Part shown: piece after piece, positions 30,503 to 40,952 of the stretch
Layout: each line of letters opens with the position of its first letter
Position numbering within the stretch: position 1 is the first letter of the stretch
DNA from: Scleroderma bovista
Lineage: Eukaryota; Basidiomycota; Agaricomycetes; Boletales; Sclerodermataceae
Assembly: GCA_037178675.1 (NCBI GenBank)
Contig: JAYMGJ010000400.1
Location: 1-46,564 of the forward strand
Direction of reading: 5' to 3'
Length of the DNA stretch: 46,564 bases
The notes under the pieces: model-generated
The model's database searches: none
Told to the model about the DNA's origin: nothing
Seen by the model: only the letters and a program-made list of their open reading frames with translations
Position numbers and translations under genes: made by a program

Positions 30503-33500
30503 GGTATCAAAGGGTACACATACATGAGCATGGACGCTAGGCTTGTTTTGCTATTGTTTGGTCCATTCCCGCTTGATTCCTGAATGATTACACGGTACAT
30601 ATGTACCATTTATCTCAAAGGTGGGGGTCATCATAGGGTAGGGGAAGTCTGCAGACTCCATTATCCTATTTTAGACCCCTTCCAGCATCCCGAGGTAGGT
30701 GCTCCGCTAGGTCCTGCTTGACTTGCTTGCTTACTAGGGGGATAAAAAATCTGATAAACCCTAGTACATACGCCGCAATCAACAAATTTGATCGGTCGAG
30801 CCGCCAACTTAATTTCTACTAATGCAATCACTGTACAATATAACTGATAGCGCTCGAGCTTTCATCTCACAGAACGTCAGGGATTCTAGCGACTCCCAGT
30901 GGTCTGCTGGGCATGAGCCATTCGACTCAAATTCATGGAAGAGAGTGGACGGACGGTCCTCGGGAACGACGGTGAGGCAAAAATACGAGAATTAGGGGGC
31001 TGCGATCGCAGAAATTGGTCCTCTCCGATGGGCTTCGAGTAAGCGAAGTTAGGGTTACTGGAACCATAGGAATGTGAATCCCGTCAGCTCCCTCGTCTCA
31101 GAGCGCTAAGTGTTTGTGGTGTGAAGGCAGGTGGTATTCCCTGCATTCCCTTCCACAAACACTTAGCGCTCTGCCTTGCTCGGGTATTGCTACCTGTGAT
31201 GGATCATGAGTATGGGTACCTAGGTATACGGGCATTATGAGTCGCGATCCAGGAACCCGCGGCCCTAGGTCTGATACTCGTGGTACCTTACTAGCATGCC
31301 AGCCGCACTGTGTAATATCAGTGCCTCGCACTCACAGTTGATGATCACTCAGTTAAAGCTGTGATTCCACGAATAAACATACTGTACATAGTTACATAAA
31401 ACAAAAACTATATGTATCGAAATGTGTCGTTGTCATTATTGTCTGACCGTGCGGGTAATTATCGTGCTGTCGTCGTCGTTGGGGTGCCTGTCTGATAGTC
31501 ACCGTCTTCCTCGAGGTACAGATGCTGCTTATGGCGTGGTTGGACCCGTTGTGGTGGTGATGGTGGTTACCGTGTCGTCTTTGGCTGGTGCTGGTCGCGG
31601 GGTACTGGGCGTGATGCCCGTCTGTCACCGCACATGGTGGAGCTAGAGGTCACCGTGCCTGGTCGTGGTGGTGCGGCCGACGGTTGTATGCTGTCTGGTT
31701 GATGTGAGGGACAACCAGAATACATGAGTTTTAGTGACGACAGCAAAGACGGGAGCGTCAGCGGTCCGAAAGAATGAATAAAAAACTTGAGGAAAGGTCT
31801 GTGATTCTTTGGATATGACGGAACTCACCCATACGAGTGAGGTTGTACCTTTCAGAGAGGGTGAGTTTTCTGGTCTTAAGAAAGAGAGATATTGTATACC
31901 CCCGATGGCTGTAATCGCGAGGCACTTTCATGCACGGTCATGATATCATACTCACCATTGATCATATATTTGAGACAGCTTGGATGGAATAAGCCCATTG
32001 GCGTAACCTATAAAACGACACGTACTCGTTTCTTGGCTTTCTTGAGACCCACGGCCATCGCCTTGATAATTCATGCCCTATACTTGTGGAATGGTGTAAG
32101 AGAAGAACGATCTAACAGTATGATTACCAAATTTGCGTGGGCTTTCGTTCGGTGCAATGCGGTCAAACTAAGTTTCACTGAAGTTGATGAAGCAGTTCCG
32201 ATAGTGGAGGCCCTATGTGAACAGGCCTAACAGTTGACGTGCGCATTCTCGGCGACACAGCAAGTGGTTTCGAAGATGAGACACTGATAGGGAATAGATC
32301 CGAAATCATGATCGTTCGGAAATTGTTCTGAAGAAACCCAACATGCGAACTGAGACGAGATAATTTTTATAGCCGGACAGTGAGGTGGCGCCCCCCTTCC
32401 AAAACGGCTTTCTCAGAATGTAGTAGTAGAATCTGCAAGCTAAAGAGACCGGTCTTCCGATCTCGGGAGGGAGGGCATTGCGACATGATGGATAAGAAAG
32501 AGGCGGTGTGGAGAGGCGATAGGCGCGATGATGTTCCTGTCCATCTGATTCTCCCATTCCCATCTTCACGAGATAGACTTCAAGAGCCCGGAAACGTATT
32601 TGAGATTTAGAATGCGTCAATCAGAGTGTTATGTAGTGTTGACCTTGGCACCATAGATGGTGGGACGCGTTTACGCACTAGACCATATATGCGCCCTTTA
32701 TCTTTACCATTACCTGGTAAAGGAATGTGAACAATGTCTTGGGTAAAAGCGGTTCAGGTGCATCACAGATGAACGCCGGCCGTTGTGATGGAAAATGGGA
32801 ATACCGCCACATGGCCCTTGAGTGTCCGTGTGTACCTTTTGCTACAATTTATTGAAGAGCGAGACGTGGTTGTTGTGGGAATCGCCTCCGCGTCACTGGG
32901 ACTGCTGAAGCAGTGGAAGTCGAAACCATCAAAATCCAATTAGCAATACCGAGAAATTGAGGGGAGGGTCTTCGGAACCTCCCGTGCCAAGAGGACGATT
33001 GCATCGACGAATAAACTAGAGCCAACGTATGGGTGGAAGAGCCCAACCTAAGGAGAAGTAGACATTTTCCGGTGGTCTGCGCTCGAGTTGTATCGAATGC
33101 ACTAGTCCCGGGACGGGGTTGAAGAGACGTAGCCTGCGTAGGCGGGACAATCTTGATGACGTTTCATCTGCCCACAAGCGGGTTGAGGATGTACTCCGGG
33201 TCCAGACATCGCTAGTCGCAGACTATCAATCAGCGAGGCAACCTCTGATCAGTGACTGAAAACCTGTGTGCTTTTTGATTACATTTCCACGTCACGCACG
33301 CACTCGGGTATTTTCCCCACAAAGCCCTGCAGCCCGAGCCTTTGCACGGGTCCCGTACTAGGGTGGCCCAGTATGGTCTGCGTCTATGATCCGTTGAGGC
33401 AGTGTGTCTGAGTGGATATTGATGTGTCGGACCAAGTTCAATGGAGGTGCGCAGTTGTAAAGGAACGGTAACCTGGCGCGAATTCGTTAAGGGAAGCAAG

Positions 33501-33896
33501 TGAGAGGGTTTACCTAGGACGGTCGTATGAGGTCTTGATCCGTGTGGGTACGGCATTATGTGAATGGACAATTCCAACAAGGAGTCGTTGCTTGGGGCCT
33601 CGAGAGACCACTGACGTGGTCTCAGAACACAGCACCCCAGAGTCCGAATGGCGCCGACTAGTCCTAGTGTGTCGATGCACCGAATGACGTCGTCTGAGTC
33701 CCCTCCACCGGTTCCGGAACTTTCCCTTTTCGGCACATGTTTCCGGCAGTTTCCATGGGAAATTTTGTTTAGATCATCATCTCCATCGATTCCTCCCAAC
33801 TGGTATCATCATCGAAACCGACTCTCAACGCAACGACTTTCGTCGACCTACATTACTTAGTCGACCCTACAAGCAAAAAAAGCTACAGTAACCATC
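30503..33896. other. Long intergenic region, no supported gene
   Basis: 3.4 kb with only short frames. A minus-strand stretch at about 31430-31830 has a GTGAGT donor near 31826 and a Thr/His-rich reading with an acceptor near 31700, which may be the decayed end of a Thr-rich surface protein gene; I cannot support a model. A perfect hairpin lies at 31099-31173 (separate entry). No tRNA, rRNA or transposase seen. Confidence 0.4.
31099..31173. repeat. Perfect 21-bp inverted repeat (hairpin)
   Basis: Arms 31099-31119 (starting CAGAGCGCTAAGTG) and 31153-31173 are exact reverse complements, separated by 33 bases. It would fold into a strong stem-loop in DNA or RNA. It could be a small foldback element or part of a small RNA locus; nothing around it decides. 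Confidence 0.85.
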
Positions 33897-35471
33897 ATGT
33901 CGTAAGTCCCTGATCTCTCTTGTCTGTCCCAGCGCTCGATGGTGGTCAAACAGAGCCGAGGACACATTGCAAGACATTCCCGACGGCGAGATCGAGTCCA
34001 ACTGGGACCAGATCGTAGACAAGTACGTGACTGCGTGCACCTCTTCTCGTACGTATTCGAGATTGATCTGGCTTCCACTAGCTTCGACAACATGGATTTG
34101 AAGCCAGAGCTTCTGCGCGGTATTTATGCTTACGGGTGAAAAATTTACCATTTCCCCTGATATATGTGAACATTCGAATGCTAATAAATCGTCATCGTCA
34201 TCCTGCTTAGTTTTGAGCGCCCGTCCGCTATCCAACAACGTGCCATCGTCCCCGTAATTAAAGGCCACGATGTCATCGCTCAGGCTCAATCCGGAACTGG
34301 AAAAACCGCTACTTTCTCGATATCCATCCTCCAAAAAATCGACATTAGCATCAAAGGATGTCAAGCTCTCATTCTCGCACCTACCCGTGAGCTTGCGCAA
34401 CAGATCCAGAAGGTCGTCATCGCCCTTGGCGACTATATGAATATCGACTGTCATGCCTGTGTTGGAGGCACCGCCGTGCGTGAGGATATGGCAAAACTTC
34501 AGGAAGGCGCGCAGGTCGTCGTCGGTACACCTGGACGGGTGTACGACATGATGAACCGAAGAGCTCTCCGCACTGACCACATCAAAATCTTCTGTCTCGA
34601 CGAAGCAGACGAGATGTTGTCTCGCGGATTCAAAGACCAGATCTACGAGGTCTTCCAGCTCCTTCCCCAGGACACCCAGGTTGTCCTTCTGTCCGCTACC
34701 ATGCCCGCCGAGGTGCTCGAAGTGACGAAGAAGTTCATGCGCGATCCCGTCCGTATTCTTGTGAAGAGGGATGAGTTGACGTTGGAAGGTATCAAGCAGT
34801 TCTACATTGCAGTCGAGAAGGAGGACTGGAAGCTCGATACCCTTTGCGATCTGTACGAGACTGTGACGATTACGCAGGCGGTCATCTTCTGTAACACGAG
34901 ACGGAAGGTTGATTGGCTGACAGAGAAGATGCACTCCCGTGAGTTCACGGTATCAGCTATGGTAGGTGACAATGCGGCACAGATTTCCCTGATTGATGTC
35001 TATTTTACACATTTTTAGCACGGAGATATGGAGCAGAAACAGCGGGAGGTTTTAATGAAGGAGTTCCGATCTGGATCATCTCGTGTCCTCATCACCACAG
35101 ATCTCCTAGCTCGTGGAATCGACGTCCAGCAAGTATCCCTTGTGATCAACTATGATCTGCCTAGCAATCGAGAGAACTACATTCACCGCATTGGCCGTGG
35201 AGGACGATTCGGCCGTAAAGGTGTTGCCATCAACTTTGTTACCACCGAAGATGTGAGGATGCTGAGAGATATTGAACGTAAGTGTCTGATTGTTTCATTG
35301 CGAATGCGTATCTGGGCGGAACTGAGACGTATCTGGGTGTGTTTTTAATAGAATTCTACAACACGCAGATTGACGAGATGCCTCTGAACGTCGCGTGAGT
35401 ACTCCTCTTGATTCTGCACTGGGGGATCCGATCGGTTGGCTCACAACGCGTTGCACAGTGATCTCATTTAG
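33897..35471 (+). CDS. tif1: Translation initiation factor eIF4A (DEAD-box RNA helicase)
   Basis: Seven exons (33897-33901, 33954-34022, 34082-34135, 34211-34961, 35019-35277, 35352-35394, 35459-35471) give 397 residues, the normal eIF4A length. All DEAD-box motifs are present: the Q motif in [12 protein letters not shown], motif I AQSGTGKT, Ia PTRELAQQ, Ib TPGR, II DEAD (LDEADEML), III SAT, and motifs [11 protein letters not shown] and [10 protein letters not shown]. The C-terminus MPLNVADLI is typical of the family. It unwinds mRNA leaders as part of eIF4F in the cytoplasm. The first exon is only ATGTC; the intron to 33953 is chosen because it yields [19 protein letters not shown], as in fungal eIF4A, while the nearer AG would leave a 31-nt intron. 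A CT-rich leader precedes the ATG, usual for a highly expressed gene. Confidence 0.95.
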
Positions 35472-36342
35472 ATCGATAATATTAGTATGCTTTTCTTCTT
35501 CCACGCTGCCACTACTCGTCGGTCTCGAAATGCTTTTCTTCATTTACGGTACCGTAAAAATTGTTCATGATCAGGTCACTTTATGTAGCCCACTGCATCA
35601 CCGTGATATATACAGCCTTTTCGACATGCCTGGCCCTGGTGGGTTCTCCAAGGGAGACGTGTGAGATCAAATGAGCGTCAACTGGATCCATTCCAGTGTC
35701 TGAGCATAGCCTTGCATGTGCCTCGAACGAACAAGCATCCGTGGCCAGCCCGGGCCCCACAGGAAGGCTGTTCTCGCCTTAAATCAACCCCGTCTTCTCG
35801 CTCACAGCTGGAGCTCAGTGCCGCGCCCAGCGTCGGTAGCAGGCCCATTTGTTGACCCGTTTTACCGGTCGCACCATCACCGCCTCCCAACGACCAGCGT
35901 TTAGCACCTTCAGCCCGCAGTATTAGAGAACAGCCCAAAATACGACTTGCCTCACCTCGCCCACCCCTTCCCAGTCATCTCTCGGCGGGTGAACCTCTTA
36001 CATTAAAGGGCTGTCTTGGTATTATCGTAGCCCAGACCCTTGCTGCCCCTGCCCCTCGTATTTTCGACACCTCGTTACCGATCCTTCAGCCCGTCCGCCG
36101 CTGCGACCAGGTGCCTCAATCAAACAATCAGACAGCCTCGACAGCTTGCCTGTACCACTGTCATTGGTCCCTTGACCATTGCCCCTCGACGCACCGCACG
36201 CGCACCCTCGTCAAAAAGGAACCATCGAGTGCATCATGGTGAGTTCCTTCAAATGCATCCCTCTTTCTGTCGTTTGCTCACTCTCCTCGCTCGATCCCTT
36301 AAAACCGCCCTTGCCTTTATTATTTCTCTCGTCACTGCTACC
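35472..36342. other. eIF4A 3' flank and phosphatase 5' region
   Basis: No separate gene supported. The plus-strand frame from 36040 stays open into the phosphatase gene but begins with CTG. An ATG at 36236 is followed directly by GTGAGT and may be a first mini-exon of the phosphatase gene. CT-rich tracts near 36290-36340 suit a leader or intron. Confidence 0.4.
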
Positions 36343-37035
36343 ATGGACGTCCGCTTACTCGCGTACTACACCACCCAGCCCCGACTCGGAAGGCTCAGTA
36401 TATCGACCCACACACCCCATACTTCAGGCCACAATGCTGTCTCACTCCCCTCAGCAGCGCCTACACCCGCACCAGCGACCGCACCCGCGTCCCTATCCCT
36501 ATCTACCATGTCCATGCCTGGTATGCCTACCACTACTACAAGCACATGGCCCCCGACTTCACCCATCTCCCGAGACACACCCTACGCCCTCCGCGCACCC
36601 AGTGCTTCCGAGATCTTCCCCAGGCTATACGTCTCCGACCTCGCTTTCGCCGAAAACCCTGCACACCTCCGCTCCCTGGGCATCACGCACGTTCTCTCTG
36701 CCATGTGCGGCCACGTAGCAGTCCCTCGCAGCATCCTCGTGCAGCACCTGCAATGTGATCTCGAAGACCTACCTTTTGCGGAGCTCGTGGAGAAGCTTCC
36801 GGGAACGACCGTATTTCTCCGCGATGCGCTACGCGATCCCGCAGCGCGCGTGCTTGTCCATTGTGTAGAGGGCGTCAGCAGGAGTACGTCTGTCGTGTGT
36901 GCGTATCTTATTGCCGAGTATGGGTATTCGCCTTCGCAGGCGATCCAGTATGTCAAGTCGAGGAGGCGGTCTGCGGAGCCCAACTTTGGGTTTGTGCAGC
37001 AGCTGCATGAATACGCCGAGAAGCTGCGACGGTGA
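36343..37035 (+). CDS. Dual-specificity protein phosphatase
   Basis: 230 residues from the ATG at 36343 (MDVRLLAYYT). A Pro/Ala/Ser/Thr-rich leader of about 85 residues precedes a compact DSP domain: EIFPRLYVSDLAFA, then LRSLGITHVLSAM, the general-acid Asp in CDLEDLP (about 139-142), and the signature VHCVEGVSRS with the catalytic Cys near 174 and Arg near 180, followed by VVCAYLIAEYGYSPSQAIQYV. The HCxxGxSRS loop is complete, so the enzyme should be active on phospho-Tyr/Ser/Thr. The N-terminus is uncertain: starting at 36236 and splicing to the CCC at about 36380 (acceptor CACCCAG) also keeps the frame, as does an earlier ATG near 36250. No signal peptide is clear in the leader. Confidence 0.85.
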   Translation: MDVRLLAYYTTQPRLGRLSISTHTPHTSGHNAVSLPSAAPTPAPATAPASLSLSTMSMPGMPTTTTSTWPPTSPISRDTPYALRAPSASEIFPRLYVSDLAFAENPAHLRSLGITHVLSAMCGHVAVPRSILVQHLQCDLEDLPFAELVEKLPGTTVFLRDALRDPAARVLVHCVEGVSRSTSVVCAYLIAEYGYSPSQAIQYVKSRRRSAEPNFGFVQQLHEYAEKLRR

Positions 37036-37647
37036 CCGGTGCACGACGATGCGTGGAGGAGGGCAGGCACACCGGCACCTTACCATACCGTTAGCATACC
37101 ACACCATATTCTCATCCCCGTGATCTCCATTTCACACTCACACTCACGCACACCACCTCCCCCTCTTTTTTCCTACACAGCACAAAAGCTGTGAGAGACA
37201 CCCATGACCTTGGTTATGAAGCGGCGACCAGGAGTTTCCCTAGCCAGCCGCAGTCACTGGATCACGGATGGCGTCATCTTTTACCTTCCTATTCTGCTCC
37301 TTCCCTTTTTTTTATTCGCAGCTTCGGACACCCCCACAGTTGGCACGAGGAGGAGCTAGATCCCACGGGCAATATTGGCGAATTTCATTATACGAAACAT
37401 ATGTATTATTCCTGCCACCTTATACCCTCAGCACGCACGCACGCACGAACCAGACAGATATTTATATGCCCGCAATTGTAATAATGATCTTCCTAGTCCG
37501 AGAACGATTTTACGTACACTAATTTACAGGAAATACCAGTACACTAGTGGCTCCACCTAGAGTAATATTTAGACAGCACGCCATGTATGCATGCATGAGC
37601 ATGGACTCGGATCCTCGTCTGCCAAATAAGCCCGAGCAAGCCTGAAA
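37036..37647. other. Convergent 3' flanks of the phosphatase and Rab genes
   Basis: Pyrimidine-rich then AT-rich DNA with a short ACGC microsatellite near 37435-37447. No gene seen; it should hold both 3' UTRs and polyadenylation signals. Confidence 0.5.
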
Positions 37648-38888
37648 TCATGAGCAGCATCCTCGTCTGCTTGATCTCCCTTCACTCGATACCACGCCAC
37701 CGTCAGAAGGTTTTGATAGTTTGACTCCAGGTGACTATGATCACAATGAAATCGATGAGATGGATGGCCAGACGACGGGTTGATGATGGTGATGATAGGT
37801 AGGTAGTTTCAGGTGATGGGGGCGGTTCAGGTCAGAATTCCGAAATAGAAGGAATAATAGGAGCGACGGATGTAAATAGGGACAACATACCCTATTATCG
37901 TCGAACACGCCTCGTTTAATCTTGTCTAGGATATCACGAGAAGCCTCCTCGAACGCCCAATCCACGTTCCGGCCCGATTTAGCGCTTGCCTCTACAAACA
38001 ATAGTCCCTCTTCCTTTGCCCATAGTTGACCTTCCTCTGTTGGAACTTGCCTGCGTTTGAGGGTCGAGTTCGGTTGCCCGTTGGCTGTGCCATCGTCGCA
38101 TAAGTCCACTTTGTTGCCCACGAGTATGCATGTTAGATGTGGGTCTGCGAACTCTCGCACGTCTGCTAGCCACGAACGTGCATTGAGGAAACCTGCAGAT
38201 TTGAAACACCCATCAGTGGGTGGCGATAGTGGTGGTGGGTGGCAATAATAATGGCGGAAGGAGTGGTAAAGGAATGGAGTAAGGGCGGCGCGAATACAAC
38301 GGGAAAAAAAAAACGCACTTGCACGATTGGTCACATCATACACAAGCAGACACCCCGCGGCGCCACGGTAGTATGAACGTGTGATTGATCTGAACTTTTC
38401 AGAGCCAGCGGTGTCCCAGCCTGATCAAGTTACACGGAGAGGAACACGGTGAGATACGGAAAGACGTTTGTGGATAGGGGCAGGGATAGGACAGAGAAGT
38501 CCATGGGGCGCTGCATGTCAGTGGCTGTTTGTGGCAGGCAAAAGATATGAACGAGAACGGAAGTAGGGGACGAACATTGTAGCTTGATTACTTTCCCCTG
38601 TTCGGGTATCTCTATCAACTTGGAGCCAAACTCCACACCTAGCTGGTCACAGGTGGATAGCACCAGACAGCGTGTTAGGGTGGTGCAATATGCATAGGTT
38701 GAAATGTACACACCGTTGGATCTGGGCTCGTGAGAAAGCGATGATCCGTGAGTTGGACGAGCAGGGACGATTTGCCAACTGCAGCGTCGCCTGTAGATGT
38801 TGAATGAGTTTCATTCGACTGCTACATGGAATTCCACAGTACCTGTGATGATGAATTTGAGTACATAGTGCCATGTAATGCTTGCCAT
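37648..38888 (-). CDS. Rab GTPase, Rab2/Rab4-like
   Basis: Six exons on the minus strand (38843-38888, 38714-38790, 38576-38642, 38319-38420, 37891-38192, 37648-37734) give 226 residues in one frame. G motifs: GDAAVGKS (16-23), the effector Thr in PTLGVEFGSK, WDTAGSEKF (65-73), GNKVDL (about 123-128) and EASAKSG. RSYYRGAAGCLLVYDVT is a Rab signature, and the tail GVFDDNRSPGVKLSK and a C-terminal RRGCCS (dual prenylation site) suit Rab2/Rab4 relatives, which act in early endosome or ER-Golgi traffic. The usual catalytic Gln of WDTAGQE is Ser here. Introns range from 52 to 156 nt, and one has a GTTCGT donor. The G3-G1 spacing and full length are normal. Confidence 0.9.
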
Positions 38889-39011
38889 CGTCGTACCTAA
38901 CAGAGAGAAAGGGAGCCAAGTGCCGCATGCCGAACCGTGCGACCCCTCCGCAGAGGGTCACAGCTTAACGGACATTTTCGGAAACCAACTTGTTTGTCGT
39001 CGTCCACCACA
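38889..39011. promoter_or_regulatory. Compact divergent promoter of the Rab and F1-epsilon genes
   Basis: Only 123 bp separate the two opposed start codons, so both 5' UTRs and promoters must share this stretch. It has no TATA box; the sequence next to the F1-epsilon ATG (CACCACA) is a good fungal start context. Confidence 0.6.
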
Positions 39012-39344
39012 ATGAGCACTGCAACTTGGCGCAACTTTTTCACGTTTGTTTGCTGGCTATTCCATCCTATCCTTGCTGATATTTTCTTTCGCATTCAGGT
39101 ACAACAAGTATTCCCAGATCACAGCCCGGGCAGTCCGTCAGTCTTTGAAAGAGAACGAACGGGTGCAGGCTGAAAAGCGGGGCATCACAGCGCTGCGGTA
39201 CCAAAAGTGGGAGAATGGAGTGGGCGGTTCACAGGTATGTACTAGTTACTCACTGATCGCCATTTGCGTGTCTCATTTGTTTGCGCGTTTCAGGTGTACC
39301 TAAACCCGCAGGAAGACAAGGCGCCTGGAAAAGCTGCAGTATAG
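39012..39344 (+). CDS. atp15: Mitochondrial ATP synthase F1 subunit epsilon
   Basis: Three exons (39012-39043, 39099-39234, 39294-39344) encode 72 residues: MSTATWRNFF, then YNKYSQITARAVRQSLK and ALRYQKWENGVGGSQ, ending NPQEDKAPGKAAV. The W-x-x-x-x-x-Y-x-x-Y-x-x-x-x-A-x-A-x-R-x-x-L-K pattern is that of the small eukaryotic epsilon subunit, which sits at the foot of the F1 central stalk; length is typical (60-75). Introns are 55 and 59 nt with GTTTGT and GTATGT donors. The gene is too small to be obvious unspliced. It is divergent from the Rab gene. Confidence 0.88.
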
Positions 39345-40117
39345 ACAAACCCCACATAGCATGGCTCCATTCAATTGTCTATAGACCTGTCTGAAATTGC
39401 CAACGACCTGTTTCCCGTGGACTTGATCATGCCTCGCTTGACTTTTTAAGCTTAAGCACCCATTCACAGCTGATGATGTTCGCGTCCCATGTTCTTCAAC
39501 TCGCGCGTGACGGCTTGTTGAGTAAACAATTTCGTGCGTGTTCAAATTGCAAGGACTTCACTGCAGGTGGAATTTACTGGTCTTGGAAAACTCTTGAATC
39601 CAGGTTGAATATGATGACATGGCCTGCATACTTTTTCATCACAAAAATCCCCCAGTTCATACATGGTAATATATAGTGCTGTTTTTGCTGTTGGTACTAT
39701 CTTATATGTTTGGTGGACACCCTGGAATATATTGACATGTATGAAAATGCTAAAGTCAACCATAGATGGGTCACCATAGTGTTGCTGCAGCTTGGCTAAT
39801 TGGGAGCTGGCTATAGCTGACTTCAAGCTGGCTTAGCCAGTAAATTCATTCACATAGTCTGAAAATAACATGGTATGCCTTGGACATCTCTTTTTCAGGT
39901 TTAACTTGTTTCTTTCACAGGATATTTTCATTGACCATTGAAAATCAAGATAGTTTTGGCACTCTGAGCACTCTTTTTGTGGTCCAATACTATACCCAGT
40001 CATGTGTGGGTTAGTTCATGGCACCACTCCCCCTTGCACTCATACATTCTGTTCTGAGTAGGCCATCTGTCATCACATCAGCAAACCAGCCCTCCTTTGT
40101 ACAGAGCTTACACAGAT
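39345..40117. other. Intergenic region at the border of the transposon-rich part
   Basis: No gene supported. The block around 39770-39850 has the self-complementary words CAGCTTGGCTAA, AGCTGGC and TTAGCCAG, suggesting a decayed miniature element. ACATCAGCAAACCA near 40077 recurs at about 40360. Confidence 0.4.
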
Positions 40118-40312
40118 TTGTATATAGAAAGGTGGTGGTCTGCACAGGGAAGGTCTAGCCTAAAGAAGAGGAGAAGGAGAAGCTGTAGTGTAACCTCAGT
40201 ATGCTGGCAAGCTCTGAGGGACTATGGTAATAGACTCTACTGTATGTGCGCTTTATGCTTATGTAAGTAAGTAAACAAACCATAACAGTCTGTTTATAAC
40301 TCCAACATTGTA
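40118..40312 (-). mobile_element. Solo LTR of copia family 2, with 5-bp target duplication
   Basis: The LTR is 40123-40307 (185 bp), on the minus strand, beginning TGTTGGAG and ending CTTTCTATA. It is flanked by TTGTA at 40118-40122 and TTGTA at 40308-40312. It is a shorter relative of the LTR at 44406-44687, lacking about 95 bp that are duplicated there. No internal element sequence adjoins it, so it is what remains after LTR-LTR recombination. Confidence 0.85.
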
Positions 40313-40406
40313 CAGAGGCACAGATCCCACAGAAAGGTACAGTAATCAACTGGCACTTGACATCAGCAAACCAACCCTTCCTTGGACAGTACTGGACAGT
40401 ACTGGC

Positions 40407-40900
40407 TGTCAACAAGAAAGCATGATTAGATGAAGTACAATCTCATCTTATCTAATCTTGGAGATTTCCAGAGATCACAGTTACATGTGATACAGAGTAG
40501 TGTTAAACTGGATTACCGATAAATCACATGACTGGCTCCACAAAGATGCCAGAACTATCAGAAGCACAACACATGTTAAACACATGTTGATGCACATTAC
40601 TAGCACGTTTCCAGATAACTACATATATGGAAAGTGCACTTACTACATATGGGAATATGGTGAAATAGGTGAGATTAATACTTATCTATGCACAGACCAT
40701 GTATCACAGGTATATATACCCTGTAGGAATCCCATGTAGGATAACGAACGAACTCGGTGTTTACACTACAGTTCAATACAGTTAAACTGTTCTCACTCGT
40801 ACTTGCTACTCTCAATAAACTCAACCTCAAGACCTTGCTACTAGCTATCCAAGGTACACTTGCGTTCCTATGTTGCTGTCGCCCCAGTTTTGTTGCTACA
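40407..40900 (+). mobile_element. LTR of copia family 1, left copy (plus orientation)
   Basis: 494 bp starting TGTCAACAAG and ending TTGTTGCTACA, with a TATATATA promoter-like motif near 40712. It matches 42580-43082 in inverted orientation with roughly 90 percent identity by eye. It is followed directly by a primer-binding site, so it is a true 5' LTR. Confidence 0.82.
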
Positions 40901-40912
40901 GGTTATGAGCCC
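40901..40912 (+). other. Primer-binding site, half-tRNA-iMet type
   Basis: GGTTATGAGCCC right after the LTR is complementary to the anticodon-loop region of initiator tRNA-Met, as in Drosophila copia and related Ty1/copia elements that prime from a cut tRNA. This supports the LTR call. Confidence 0.75.
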
Positions 40913-40952
40913 TGTTTAAGGCCATAGCAGACTACATACGGCAGTACTGTCT

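Noticed and set aside
33230..33799. 189-codon minus-strand frame upstream of eIF4A
   Set aside because: No motif, irregular composition and no splice signals; probably chance.
36040..36342. Extension of the phosphatase to the CTG at 36040
   Set aside because: No ATG at that end, and the stretch is CT-rich like a leader or intron; the ATG at 36343 or a spliced start at 36236 is more likely.
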